In this document: positions 1-11,490 of the stretch, piece by piece
Position numbering within the stretch: the first letter of the stretch is position 1
How the letters are laid out: each line of letters starts with the position of its first letter
Origin: Fremontodendron californicum
Taxonomy: Eukaryota > Streptophyta > Magnoliopsida > Malvales > Malvaceae
NCBI GenBank assembly: GCA_030761205.1
Contig: JAULJL010000010.1
Coordinates: 4,469,001 to 4,533,000, forward strand
DNA: 64,000 nucleotides
Direction: 5' to 3'
Position numbers and translations under genes: made by a program
The notes under the pieces: model-generated
Database searches by the model: none
What the model saw: only the letters and a program-made list of their open reading frames with translations
Told to the model about the DNA's origin: nothing

Positions 1-752
1 TTTTTTTTTTTTCCTTTTGGCCCTTTGGGCAAATGTTAAAGTAGCATTCAATCTCCCTTTTTTAACCCATCTCATTGAAGAAAAAAAAAAAACCCCAATA
101 AAATTATGTCCTTCAATTGCTATTAAAATAAAATTAAGATGGTTTTATGATAATCACTAGAGCAATCTACCCTTTAATAATTAATAATAATAAAATCTTT
201 GATAGTTGCCCACTTTACTACCAACGTGTTCGCTAAGAACCCATAATCATTTTTTTTTATCTTTTAATAAATTTTTTGAGTTAAGACATCTTTTTATATG
301 AAATTATGAAAAAATTGAACTTATCGACTAATCAAATCGATTTAACCAAAAATTAAAAAGTTATCTAGTTTGATATATTATATAGAATCGAGAATCCATT
401 GAATTTATAGAAAATCGATTTAACAATAAAAAATAAAAAAATCGATAAAAAAAAACCCTTTTTTTTTTAAATTGACGAGATTTGAATTTTCAACTTCTTA
501 ATTTTATATTAAAGATCATACCATTAGTCAAATGCATAGTTTTATTAATTATTTTACTATATTTAATATAGTAATTTGTTATTTAACATTATTATTTATT
601 ATTTATTTAACATAATTTTTTAATTAAATCGATTAATTCAATCTATTGGATTGAAAATCAAAAGTCTTACCAATTTGATTTTTGATTTTTTTTTTTAATA
701 TTAAAAAATATGACAATGTACATTAAAATTAGAAAAGTTTTCTTATTCTTAT
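1..752. other. AT-rich intergenic DNA
   Basis: I see no gene here. The stretch is very AT-rich with poly-A and poly-T runs. Around 310-660 it has several ATCGATTTAAC / AATCGATTAATTC-like words that resemble worn DNA-transposon ends, but no pair of termini could be fixed. The last five bases (748-752, CTTAT) are the left target-site duplication of the retrotransposon that follows. Confidence 0.6.
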
Positions 753-2263
753 TGATAACTCGTATAATTATATAGTTCTTAGTTACGTTTTATTATTGTT
801 TTGTGTCAAATACGAGTTATTATTGCTTAGTCTAATTGTGTTTATGATATTTTATATTTTTATGTAATTTGGTGTTTTTCACGAGTTTCTTTGAGTGATT
901 TCAGATTACTAGGTTAAATCAACAATTAAGGGCAAATCCAGTTCAGTTCCAGTTCCGACACCTTTTGCCATATCCGCTATATCTGGAGTTTCACTGAAGC
1001 AATAAGGCTGAATTTTTTACAGTGCAAAGTTAAGAGGCATATCTATCTTTTTTCATGTTTTACACTTTTTGAAACGGAGTCGTTTTCCCTAGTGAAATCG
1101 ACCATCAAGTTGGCTGATGTGCAATGACGTCTGTGCTGACCTGTTTTGGTATTTTGACTATATCGTCCGATCCACATGAGCAAATAATCTGATTCCAACG
1201 GCTATGGATCCGTGAATGATAGGGGTATATTTTTCTAGAAGACCATTTGATCAGATCGAGCCTCCAACATTGACAAAATCGACCATCAAGCTGGCTGATC
1301 AGAATTGTCATACAATATGACGAAAATTGTTAGAAAAATGCACCCACCTATTATACCTACCTTTGATATTTATAAAGCTTGTCTCTTGTCATTTAGCTCT
1401 CCAAAATGTGTATAAATAGAGGGCCTTGGATGATTGTAAGAGCATTATGGTAGATTGGTAGGATATTAGCCATTGTAATAAAATTCTCTAAGTTTTCTTC
1501 TTCTTTCCTTTCTCTAGTTTTCTTTTTTTATTTACTTATGCTTCTTACATTTCTTTTCATTTTATTCATATCTAGTATGTGTTGCTAATCATATTGTTGA
1601 GGTGATGAGGTGAAGCTTTTGGTAAATGCTAAGGTTAGTCTCTTAAACATGAGCTAAAATGAATCATCATTTATAAACACTAGTATAGATAATATTTTCT
1701 TTTGGTTTAAAATCATACTTACAAAGTAGGGATCTTGATTCATTATTGACAAGAAAAATGGCACAGTAAATGCTTGGTTTCATAACCTTGATTTGTTGTA
1801 GACATATACCTTGACATAAGGAATGCTTGGACTCTTTTTATGAGTTTTGAGGATACCAAATGAACATAATATCATATGCTATGGACGTTGGACAATTTGG
1901 ACTGAATTGCTAAACCTTCCGATTGGAACCTCCTTTATGTGTGGATTTCAATTGTGTAATAAAACAAGATTAATCTTAGCATAACACCAAGAGTGGATTC
2001 TCTAACCTCAACATCTTTTCTTATTGTTTTTTATATCTTGTTTAATTTCTTTTATGTTATTTTGTTTATTTTGTTCTCTAATATCTTGTTTATCTTGTTT
2101 TGTTGTTGATTCCCTAATATCTTGTTTACTTTCTTTTTCTTATATATTTATAAACTTATACTTACTAATACGCTTCCCTGTGGTTCGACCTCGGACACCC
2201 GAGAATTTATTACTTGAACATAACCTGCACTTGGGTTTACAACTCTTAATTGAGTCTCCATCA
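753..2263 (+). repeat. 5' LTR of outer element
   Basis: The LTR is 1511 bp, TG...CA bounded, and repeats at 8746-9991 plus 19256-19524. It holds a TATA box at 1411 and an AATAAA-type signal at 1477-1482. Two direct copies of a motif read CGACCATCAAG(T/C)TGGCTGAT near 1098 and 1280. Small ORFs in the LTR, such as one rich in Phe, Leu, Ser and Cys near 2024-2314, recur only because the LTR recurs and are not taken as genes. Confidence 0.93.
1411..1418 (+). promoter_or_regulatory. LTR TATA box
   Basis: TATAAATA followed by GAGGGCC is the best core-promoter match in the LTR. The inner element keeps it in both LTRs. The matching site in the outer 3' LTR is mutated (TATAATTA near 9404). Transcription would start about 30 bp downstream, with the U3/R boundary there. 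Confidence 0.6.
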
Positions 2264-2269
2264 AGTTTT

Positions 2270-2287
2270 TGGCGCCGTTGCCGGGGA
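2270..2287 (+). other. Primer binding site (tRNA-Asp)
   Basis: TGGCGCCGTTGCCGGGGA is the complement of the 3' end of plant tRNA-Asp(GTC) including its CCA. It lies six bases after the LTR end, at the same spacing as in the inner copy. Priming by tRNA-Asp is characteristic of Athila/Calypso-type elements. Confidence 0.9.
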
Positions 2288-2322
2288 GGCAATACTAAGT
2301 ATATAAGTTTATAAGTATATTT

Positions 2323-2423
2323 ATTTTTATTGGCTGGTTATACCGCCTAATTTTCTATATATTTATATTTATATTGTATATTAATTTTGTTTTATTTTTA
2401 TTGGCTGGTTATACCGCCTAATC
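2323..2423 (+). repeat. Direct repeats in the leader
   Basis: Two copies of a unit with the core TTGGCTGGTTATACCGCCTA separated by AT-rich DNA. The inner copy has three units at 17795-17907, so the number varies between family members. The position just after the primer site suggests part of the untranslated leader or packaging region; that role is inferred. Confidence 0.6.
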
Positions 2424-2442
2424 TGTATATTAACTTTGTTTT

Positions 2443-5226
2443 ATGCTTGTTTGGTGACGTGATTTTAGATCTCGTCGTTTAGTTAGATTTTATTGTGAAA
2501 CTTTTTCAGGTAATCTTTCTAATACAACTCCTACCATGGCTGACAATGAAAGTGTTCATGCTGAAGATGAGAACAGACAAGTACGCACCATGCGTGACTA
2601 CTTGCAACCAACTCGAAGCTCATCACCCTCTTGTTTTATTTTTCCTCTCAATGCAAACAACTTTCGTTTTAAACCAGGTATGATAGCTTTGCTTCCAAAT
2701 TTCCATGGGTTAGAATCGGAAAGTGCTTACTCGTTTCTAAAAGACTTCGAAGATGTATGTGTCACCTTTAATGACCAACAATGTACAAATGAAATTGTCA
2801 AGCTAAAATTATTTCCTTTTTCTTTAAAAGATAAAGCAAAAATTTGGCTTCATAATTTAAAACCAAGGTCAATTGGCACATGGCAAGAATTACAAACTGA
2901 GTTTCTAAAGAAATTTTTCCCAGCACATAAAACTACTGCTTTGAAAAGACATATTCAAAATTTCAATCAAAATCAAAATGAAGCATTTTTTCAGTGCTGG
3001 GAGCGTTTTAAAGATTTGTTAAGTTCTTGTCCACATCATGGTTTTGAAAAATGGCGTCTTATTAGTTTCTTTTATGAAAGTTTAACTCCTGAAACTAAAC
3101 AATTTGTTGAAACAATGTGTAACGGTGAGTTTCTAGAAAAAGAACCTGAAGAAGCCTTTGACTACCTAGACCATTTGGCAGATAACTCTCAAGCCTAGCA
3201 CACAGATAATTCCTCTGAAAGTTCCAATAGATCTAATCTTTTTTCTAACAGAGGTAAATATCATTTTAGTCAAGAAGATGAGATAAAATCTAAAGTAGCT
3301 AATTTGGCTAGAAAGATTGAAGCCATGGAACTTAGAGAAGTAAAAGAAGTCAAAACGGTTAAAAATGAAGAAAGTTGTGGAATTTGTGAAATCATGGGAC
3401 ACACCACTTCTGAATATCCAAACATTCCCATTCTTAAAGAAGCGTTGCATGATCAAGTAAATTCCATAAACACATTTAAAAAGCCTTTTCCTTCTCCTTA
3501 CTCTGAAACGTATAACCCTGAATGGAGAAATCATCCCAACTTCAGTTGGCGGAATAATAATCATGTTCAGGTACCACAATCTCAAAAGCCGGGTAACACT
3601 TTTTCCTATCAACCTTCACGTGTACAAACCTTGGAAGAGACATTGCAAGAATTCATGCAAACACAAGCAAATGTGAATAACCAAACTTCACAGGACATCA
3701 ATGAGATCAAAAACACCTTGTCCACATTGACAGCTTCATTACGCACTCAAGAAAAAGGTAAATTTCCTGCTCAACCTCAGCCTAACCCTTCTACTCAATG
3801 TCTTGTTTCTTGCTCCAATGAAACTCAACAGGAAAATGCCAGTTCTATCACAACTCTTCGAAGTGGAAAGGCAATTGACAAAAACATTCCATCAAAAGAC
3901 CAAGATCCTCCTTCCCCTCCGAAAAGTAATGGTAAGGATGATGGTAAGTCTGAACTTCTTGAAAATTTGGACAAAGAAAAAGGTATGCATCCTGCTTCTT
4001 TTCCTCAAAGGTTGCAAACAATAAAGAATTTGAATCAAAATGCAGAAATTTATGAACTTTTCAAACAAGTTAAGATTAACATTCCTTTATTGGATGCAAT
4101 CAAACAAGTTCCATCTTATGCTAAATTTTTGAAGGACATGTGCACATTTAAAAGGAAACATAATGTACAAAAGAAAGCATTTCTGACGGAAAGTGTGAGC
4201 TCAATCATTCATTACCTTACTCCACCAAAATTCAAAGATCCTGGATGTCCAACAATCTCATGCATCATTGGAAACACTAGAATAGAACGTGCATTGCTTG
4301 ATCTTGGTGCTAGTGTTAATCTTTTGCCTTTTTCTGTTTATCAACAGTTAGGTTTAGGTGAACTCAAGGAAACACCTGTTACACTTCAACTAGCTGATCG
4401 TTCTGTAAAAATTCCTCGAGGGATAGTTGAAGATGTTTTGGTTCAAATTGATAATTTTTACTTCCCTGTTGATTTTATTGTTTTGGACACACATCCTGTT
4501 TCAAATCCAAATGTTCAAATTCCTGTTATATTAGGCCGTCCATTTCTTGCAACTTCTAATGCTCTGATAAATTGCAGGAATGGTATTTTGAACATTTCTT
4601 TTGGAAATATGACTTTAGAATTAAATGTATTCAACACTTGCAAGCAACCTGGTGATGATTCAGAAGTACATGAAGTGGATTTCATTGAAGAACTTGTTCA
4701 TGAACATCTCACCACTACCACATTCCATGATCCTTTAGAAGCTTATTTAATTGAATGTGAGTTTGATAATGCTTCAGAAATTTCACACACTGATTCTTTG
4801 TTAAATTCTTTTCAGGATAAGCATCGTTGGAAACAAAAGTTTGAGAAACTTCCATCACTCACAAATGTCACTGTACCATCAACTATTGAACCACCCAAGC
4901 TGGATTTAAAACCATTGCCATCCGAGCTAAAATATTCCTTTTGGGGTGAGAATGAAACTTTTCCAGTCATAAATGAACTTGAGGAACTCAAAAATGATGC
5001 ATATGAGAATTCTAAAATTCATAAAAAAAGAACTAAAGCCTTTCATGACAAGTTAATTTCAAGAAAAACATTTGTTGTTGGGCAAAAAGTTCTACTTTAT
5101 AATTCTAGACTTCACATATTTCCTGGTAAGTTGAGATCAAGATGGACTGGCCCATTTGTGGTTAAGCATGTGTATCATTATGGAGCAGTTGACATTGAGA
5201 ATCCTCAAAATGGTAACGTATTCAAG
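2443..5226 (+). pseudogene. gag-protease-integrase-tail ORF, outer copy, broken
   Basis: Counterpart of the intact ORF at 14905-17781. Read in that frame it has a TGA at 2455-2457 (CGA in the inner copy) and a TAG at 3196-3198 (TGG, Trp, in the inner copy); otherwise it stays open. A possible shorter start is the ATG at 2536. The zinc knuckle reads CGICEIMGHTTSEY, so the last metal ligand is changed from Cys to Tyr. The protease motif DLGAS lies near 4303-4317. The reading frame passes without a stop into the zinc-finger ORF at 5227, because 271 bp present in the inner copy are missing here. Gag would be truncated after about 220 residues. Confidence 0.9.
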
Positions 5227-5763
5227 ATGGATGATATTCTCACAAGATTGCAGAAACGATTTCCTCCTTTTCCTCGAAATATTTTACTGAAGCTTTACCA
5301 AGTTCGATTTGAAAGATTAAGAATGCTTATGCACAAAGGGATTCCTGAAGACATACGTTGGATAATTGAAGCCAAGGTACGTGAAGATGAATATCTTCCT
5401 GTTTTGCATTTACCAGGTACAGGTAGAAGCACTTTTGCAAAGAAGCGACGAGCAAAGCGCATGAGTTCAAATTGCCACAAATGTGCACGATGGACGTGTA
5501 ACGTTAAATGTCGTTCTATTGGGATTCCGTCCTCTAATCGAGATGATAAAATTGAATTCATTAAGGATGGACTGAGTAAGGAGAATTTGGGTAATATCCA
5601 ACTTTCTCTTGAGACGCATCCTAGTGGAGACGTACAAAGAGAAATTCTTGATTTATGGCCGCAATTCCAAAGGGAATGGCAACATCTTGGGAATCTGATG
5701 TTAAAAGACCCTGTTTGCCAGCTTGTAAGAAAACTGGATGGAAAGCATATCCTCGACTCATAG
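5227..5763 (+). CDS. Basic zinc-finger protein of the retrotransposon, outer copy
   Basis: 178 codons, open throughout and the same length as the inner copy at 14190-14726, with few substitutions. Here the ATG is directly in frame with the upstream gag-protease-integrase-tail ORF, so a read-through product would be a fusion. The Cys spacing C-x2-C-x4-C-x3-C near residues 83-95 is kept. Because the upstream frame has stops and the LOG neighbour is broken, this copy is probably not functional even though the ORF survives. See the inner copy for the domain description. Confidence 0.65.
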   Translation: MDDILTRLQKRFPPFPRNILLKLYQVRFERLRMLMHKGIPEDIRWIIEAKVREDEYLPVLHLPGTGRSTFAKKRRAKRMSSNCHKCARWTCNVKCRSIGIPSSNRDDKIEFIKDGLSKENLGNIQLSLETHPSGDVQREILDLWPQFQREWQHLGNLMLKDPVCQLVRKLDGKHILDS

Positions 5764-6132
5764 AAGGCGTTTAAGCCATTTCTGGACGTAAAACCAGAGG
5801 AAGATGTGAGCCACAATCACAACTACAATAAATGACTTCTCAACTTTTGGTTTGATTTGCAATAACTTTATTTCGGTTTAATTTACGTGTTGTTAGATTT
5901 GTGTAATTATTCTCGTTTTTTTTTTTTTTTACATTGGTTTTTTGCGGTTGATTTTTCTTCTCTTTTTGATTTTCTTCCTGAAATCACGCAAAAATCTTTT
6001 GTTAGGTTAACATTTTCTTCTGACAGGTCAAATACACTTTCGGCGACATTATTACTCTTGTCTGATTCATTACTCAGTCCTCTATATATTACACCATGTA
6101 CTCATTCTCTTTCAGGCACTTGAAAAAAAAAA
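5764..6132 (+). other. Spacer between zinc-finger and LOG-like ORFs
   Basis: Non-coding and pyrimidine-rich. It ends in TTCTCTTTCAG|GCACTTG about 20 bases before the LOG ATG, which looks like a plant 3' splice site. The inner copy lacks roughly 130 bp of this spacer and instead has a second copy of a 28-bp segment. Confidence 0.5.
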
Positions 6133-6780
6133 ATGGAAAGTACTTCGTCCCAGCGCATTAAAAAAATTTGTGTCTTTGGAGGTGCTTATCCAGGGAAAAA
6201 TAACATATTCACTGATGAAGCCATAAGAGTTTGAGTAATACTTGCCCAACAAAAGATCCAGTTGATTTATGGAGGTGGTAGTACGGGTTTAATGGGAGCA
6301 GTCGCTACAGCAGCACACGCCGGAGGAAGTCCAGTTCTAGGAATCGTGCCAAAACTATTCACAGGTTTTTGTGGACCTACCGTGGGTAAGGAAATACAAG
6401 TCTGGAGTATCCCTGAACGGATAACAATCATGTACCATTCTGCCGATGCATTCATTGCTTTACCAGGAGGTCTGGGTACATTGGAAGAAATAGCTTGCGT
6501 GGCTTCTTGGTCATCTTTGGTCACAAATAAGAAACCCGTTGGTTTGCTTAATATTAATGGTTATTTTAGTAATTTGCTTTCATATTTAGATAATGCTGTG
6601 GATAATGGATTCATGTTTTCAGAGGCAAGGAGAACCATAATTTCTGCTACAACCATTTAAGATTTACTCAAAAAGCTCCAAGCTTATGAGTATTTATCTG
6701 CTACGGTTGTTTCGCAAACGCTCGGAAAAAGAAAAATAGATATGGACGAGCAAGGAGTGGATTGCACTCTGTCTTTGTGA
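6133..6780 (+). pseudogene. LOG-like cytokinin-activating enzyme, broken copy
   Basis: Aligned over its whole length (216 codons with stop) to the intact ORF at 13266-13913. Two in-frame nonsense changes break it: GGA to TGA at 6232-6234 and GAA to TAA at 6658-6660. The motifs GGGSTGLMG and PGGLGTLEE remain readable between the stops. A 132-codon open stretch (6262-6660) keeps the core but lacks the N-terminal nucleotide-binding strand. It is intronless, like the inner copy. Confidence 0.9.
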
Positions 6781-8730
6781 CATTATCTAACATTTTGTTT
6801 GTTGTGTCTCAGTTATAATAAGTGGTTAGCAACCTCTGCAGGTAATATCTCCTAAATTCTACCTTTAGTAGGGGGTAAGAGACATATTTTGCTAATTTAA
6901 AAAAAAAAAAAAATTGTTGTGTTTTAAGCAATTTAGAAGTATTCATTCTGAACAAGGTCTGAGTAAGGGAGACTTGAGACATACCTTGTCAGTTTGATTT
7001 TAATCTTTTTATGTTTACTTGTTAATTTTTGTTTAGTATTTTAGGATTATTTAGGTTGCATGAGTTTGTTTTGTTTTGAGTCTTAGTTATTCATATTCTT
7101 ATGTTATTAGTTCTTTTCTCTTACACATGATTCTTTCATTTGGGTTAATAGACTTACATTGAGGACAATGTAAGAATTAAGTGTGGGGGGAACGATTTAG
7201 GATTTCTTTTATTTTTGTCTACTATTTATTTATTTTTTTTATGAGTCTTTATTATTATTATTTTTTTTTGATGTGTTCTAGTTCCTTTTTAATACAATGA
7301 TGAGATATGAATTGCATAAGTCTAAAACATATTTATTAGTGAGAAGATTTTCATGAGAATTGAGCTTGATGTCAACCTTTTTATGAGCCAATGTTAATAT
7401 GATATGTTGATTGAGAAAGAAGCATGTTTAGATTTAATCTGACTTGTATAATCATCCTTGTGAGTTTTTGAGCCTATAATGATTGATGCATTATACAAAT
7501 CAATCTAATTTCTTTCTTGAGTGCTCTTATGATTACATGATTCTCTAGAACTTGCTTTAAACCGTTTGAGACTATATTGATACATGTGACAACATGAATA
7601 TGATAGAGGCATTAGGATTATAACCAGAGCCAAACAGCCATTCATTATTAATGTTCTAAGAGAACATCCCCACTAGTGAGCCAATTTGAGCCTACATTAA
7701 ATATGCTATTTTATTGGTAACCAGAACTTACACCTAGCCTAAATATACTTATATCCTTACCCTTGTTCTAAAGATGGATTATATATTTTGAGACATATTG
7801 CAAAAACAAGGGATACTTTTTGAAAATTTGGGTTAGAACGAAAGATAAGTGTGGGAGAGGAGAGAGGCAAAAGTCAAGAGAAAAAGAAAGGGATCATTGT
7901 CAAATACATTCCCATATTAAAAAAAAAAAAAAAAAAATCTTCTCTTGAACTTCTAGTTAAAGTAAAGAAAAAGATGTTACAAAGTTGGTTAGAATGAAGC
8001 AAAGGCTCAACATGAATATTTAGCCTATGTTATTATGTGCTTTATAAGAGTTTTGAGAAGTTTTATTTGTATGATCTTATTATGTCTCTAAACTCTATGA
8101 ACTCTTTGGAACCTTTGTGATATCTTTATCCTTTTATTCTTTAACTACATTATAACCCTTTGGCCCCATTACAACTTTGAAAAAAGACCTCTTGATTTAT
8201 GAAGTTGTATGATCTAAATAGTGGAGAATAGGTGGACAAGCAAGCATATGGTAGAACTGTTTTCATGAGATTGATTGAGTGTAAACACTTTACCACTACT
8301 TTAAAAAGTGAAAATCATGAGAGTATAGTGAGAAGTTGAGATTAAGTTGAATATGCACTATTTTGATTGAAATATGTTATGTTAATATTGGCTTAACTCA
8401 TTTATTTACATTCAAGCATGAATTTTTGTGAAATTCTTTGAGCTATTGATTAGTTTATAAGACTTGTTCAAAGATTGTCTCTAATTTATATTGAAAGGAT
8501 TAGGAGTAAATATTTTTAGTGTATGTAGTTTACTTATATTTTAGTTTTTCAATGTTTGTGGGTATCGTTCTAGCAAACCCTCACGAGACTAAACTCGTCC
8601 ACTAGGGACACCTAGGGGTTTAAAGGCTTGTGTCACATGCTAAATGCCACCGTGATTTCCAACGAAAATGGATTAGATTAGATTTTCTTATTTTATTTTT
8701 ATTGAGTCGTTGCTAGGGACTAGCAACAAT
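6781..8730 (+). other. Long 3' untranslated internal region of outer element
   Basis: About 1.95 kb without a credible ORF. Near 7160-7192 it contains CATTGAGGACAATGT followed by TTAAGTGTGGGGGG, a purine-rich block resembling the element's own polypurine tract. In my experience of the clade such a block often follows pol and may serve as an internal plus-strand primer. The inner copy lacks this block but has a similar GACATTGGGGACAATGTC palindrome at about 13155-13172 (- strand). Confidence 0.55.
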
Positions 8731-8745
8731 CTAAGTGTGGGGGTG
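8731..8745 (+). other. Polypurine tract
   Basis: CTAAGTGTGGGGGTG lies directly before the TGATAACTCG start of the 3' LTR, the expected place for plus-strand priming. The inner copy has the equivalent tract with one change. Confidence 0.8.
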
Positions 8746-9991
8746 TGATAACTCGTATAATTATATAGTTCTTAGTTATGTTTTATTATTGTTTTGTGTC
8801 AAATACGAGTTATTATTGCTTAGTCTAATTGTGTTTATGATATTTTATATTTTTATGTAATTTGGTGTTTTTCACGAGTTTCTTTGAGTGATTTCAGATT
8901 ACTAGGTTAAATCAACAATTAAGGGCAAATCCAGTTCAGTTCCAGTTCCGACACCTTTTGCCATATCCGCTATATCTGGAGTTTCACTGAAGCAATAAGG
9001 CTGAATTTTTTACAGTGCAAAGTTAAGAGGCATATCTATCTTTTTCATGTTTTACACTTTTTGAAACGGAGTCGTTTTCCCTAGCGAAATCGACCATCAA
9101 GTTGGCTGATGTGCAATGACGTATGTGCTGACCTGTTTTGGTATTTTGACTATATCGTCCGATCCACATGAGCAAATGATCTGATTCCAACGGCTATGGA
9201 TCCGTGACTGATAGGGGTATATTTTTCTAGAAGACCATTTGATCAGATCGAGCCTCCAACATTGACAAAATCGACCATCAAGCTGGCTGATCAGAATTGT
9301 CATACAATATGACGAAAATTGTTAGAAAAATGCACCCACCTATTATACCTACCTTTGATATTTATAAAGCTTGTCTCTTGTCATTTAGCTCTCCAAAATG
9401 TGTATAATTAGAGGGCCTTGGATGATTGTAAGAGCATTATGGTAGATTGGTAGGATATTAGCCATTGTAATAAAATTCTCTAAGTTTTCTTCTTCTTTCC
9501 TTTCTCTAGTTTTCTTTTTTTATTTACTTATGCTTCTTACATTTCTTTTCATTTTATTCATATCTAGTATGTGTTGCTAATCATATTGTTGAGGTGATGA
9601 GGTGAAGCTTTTGGTAAATGCTAAGGTTAGTCTCTTAAACATGAGCTAAAATGAATCATCATTTATAAACACTAGTATAGATAATATTTTCTTTTGGTTT
9701 AAAATCATACTTACAAAGTAGGGATCTTGATTCATTATTGACAAGGAAAATGGCACAGTAAATGCTTGGTTTCATAACCTTGATTTGTTGTAGACATATA
9801 CCTTGGCATAAGGAATGCTTGGACTCTTTTTATGAGTTTTGAGGATACCAAATGAACATAATATCATATGCTATGGACGTTGGACAATTTGGACTGAATT
9901 GCTAAACCTTCCGATTGGAACCTCCTTTATGTGTGGATTTGAATTGTGTAATAAAACAAGATTAATCTTAGCATAACACCATGAATGGATT
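8746..9991 (+). repeat. 3' LTR of outer element, first part
   Basis: Matches 753 to about 2000 of the 5' LTR and stops at GGATT (9987-9991), where the inner element is inserted. The remaining part resumes at 19256. Differences from the 5' LTR include the TATA region (TATAATTA instead of TATAAATA). Confidence 0.93.
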
Positions 9992-11475
9992 TGATGGAAA
10001 CTCAATTAAGAGTTGTAAACCCAAGTGCAGGTTATGTTCAAGTAATAAATTCTCGGGTGTCCGAGGTCGAACCACAGGGAAGCGTATTAGTAAGTATAAG
10101 TTTATAAATATATAAGAAAAAGAAAGTAAACAAGATATTAGGGAATCAACAACAAAACAAAATAAACAAGATATTAGAGAACAAAATAAATAAAATAACA
10201 TAAAAGAAATTAAACAAAATATAAAAAACAATAAGAAAGGATGTTGAGGTTAGAGAATCCACTCTTGGTGTTATGCTAAGATTAATCTTGTTTTATTACA
10301 CAATTGAAATCCACACATAAGGGAGGTTCCAATCGGAAGGTTTAGCAATTCAGTCCAAATTGTCCAACGTCCATAGCATATGATATTATGTTCATTTGGT
10401 GTCCTCAAAACTCATAAAAAGAGTCCAAGCATTCCTTATGCCAAAGTATATGTCTACAACAAATCAAGGTTATGAAACCAAGCATTTACTGTGCCATTTT
10501 CATTGTCAATAATGAATCAAGATCTCTACTTTGCAAGTATGATTTTAAACCAAAAGAAAATATTATCTATACTAGTGCTTATAAATGATGATTCATTTTA
10601 GCTCATGTTTAAGAGACTAACCTTAGCATTTACCAAGAGCTTCACCTCATCACCTCAACAATATGATTAGAAACACATACTAGATATGAATAAAATGAAA
10701 AGAAATGTAAGAAGAAAAAGAAAACTAGAGAAAGGAAAGAAAAAGAAAACTTAGAGAATTTTATTACAATGGCTATCCTACCAATGTATCAATGTCTCCC
10801 AATACTCATCCAAGGCCCTCTATTTATACACATTTTGGAGGGCTAAATGACAAGAGACAAGCTTTACAACTTTCAAAGGTAGGTATAATAGGTGGGTGCA
10901 TTTTTCTAACAATTTTCGTCATATTGTATGACAATTCTGATCAGCCAGCTTGATGGTCGATTTTGTCAATGTTGGAGGCTCGATCTGATAAAATGGTCTT
11001 CTAGAAAAATATACCCCTATCAGTTACGGATCCATAGCCGTTGGAATCAGATCATTTGAGCACGTGGATCGGAAGATATGGTCAAAATACCAAAACGGTG
11101 CAGAACAGACGTCATTGCACATCAGCCAACTTGATGGTCGATTTCGCTAGGGAAAACGACTCCGTTTCAAGAAGTGTAAAACATGAAAAAGATAGATATG
11201 CCTCTTAGCTTTGCAGGGATACAAAGTTCAGCCTTATTGCTTCAGTGAAACTCAAGATATAGCTGATATGGCAAAAGGTGTCGGAACTGGAACTGAACTG
11301 GATTTGCCCTTAATACTAGTAATCTGAAATCACTCAAAGAAACTTGTGAAAAACACCAAATTACATAAAAATATAAAAGATCATAAACACAATTAGACTA
11401 AACAATAATAACTCGTATTTGACACAAAACAATAATAAAACATAACTAAAAACTATATAATTATACGAGTTATCA
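9992..11475 (-). repeat. 3' LTR of inner element
   Basis: Full-length LTR of 1484 bp. It keeps both direct copies of the motif TGATGGTCGATTT (10951-10963 and 11132-11144) and the 181 bp that the other LTR has lost. The TATA box is present on the - strand (CTATTTATAC near 10812-10821). Confidence 0.93.
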
Positions 11476-11490
11476 CACCCCCATACTTAG
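11476..11490 (-). other. Polypurine tract of inner element
   Basis: On the - strand this reads CTAAGTATGGGGGTG directly before the TGATAACTCG of the LTR. It differs by one base from the outer copy. Confidence 0.75.

Noticed and set aside
1105..1311. 68-codon ORF in the LTR (also 9097-9303)
   Set aside because: U3 sequence on the strand opposite to transcription; it is not maintained in the inner element's LTRs.
2024..2314. 96-codon Phe/Leu/Ser/Cys-rich ORF, repeated at 9968-10231, 17921-18211, 19285-19533 and 21439-21687
   Set aside because: It lies across the LTR and recurs only because the LTR recurs. Composition is that of translated T-rich DNA, with no domain.
3166..3612. 148-codon ORF opposite gag (also 16612-17058)
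   Set aside because: Mirror frame of the gag coding strand; it is conserved only as a shadow of gag.
9992..11475. Reading 753-11475 as one element with inverted LTR ends
   Set aside because: The GGATT duplications and the pre-insertion sequence in the tandem copy (21405-21414) show two separate elements, one inserted into the other.
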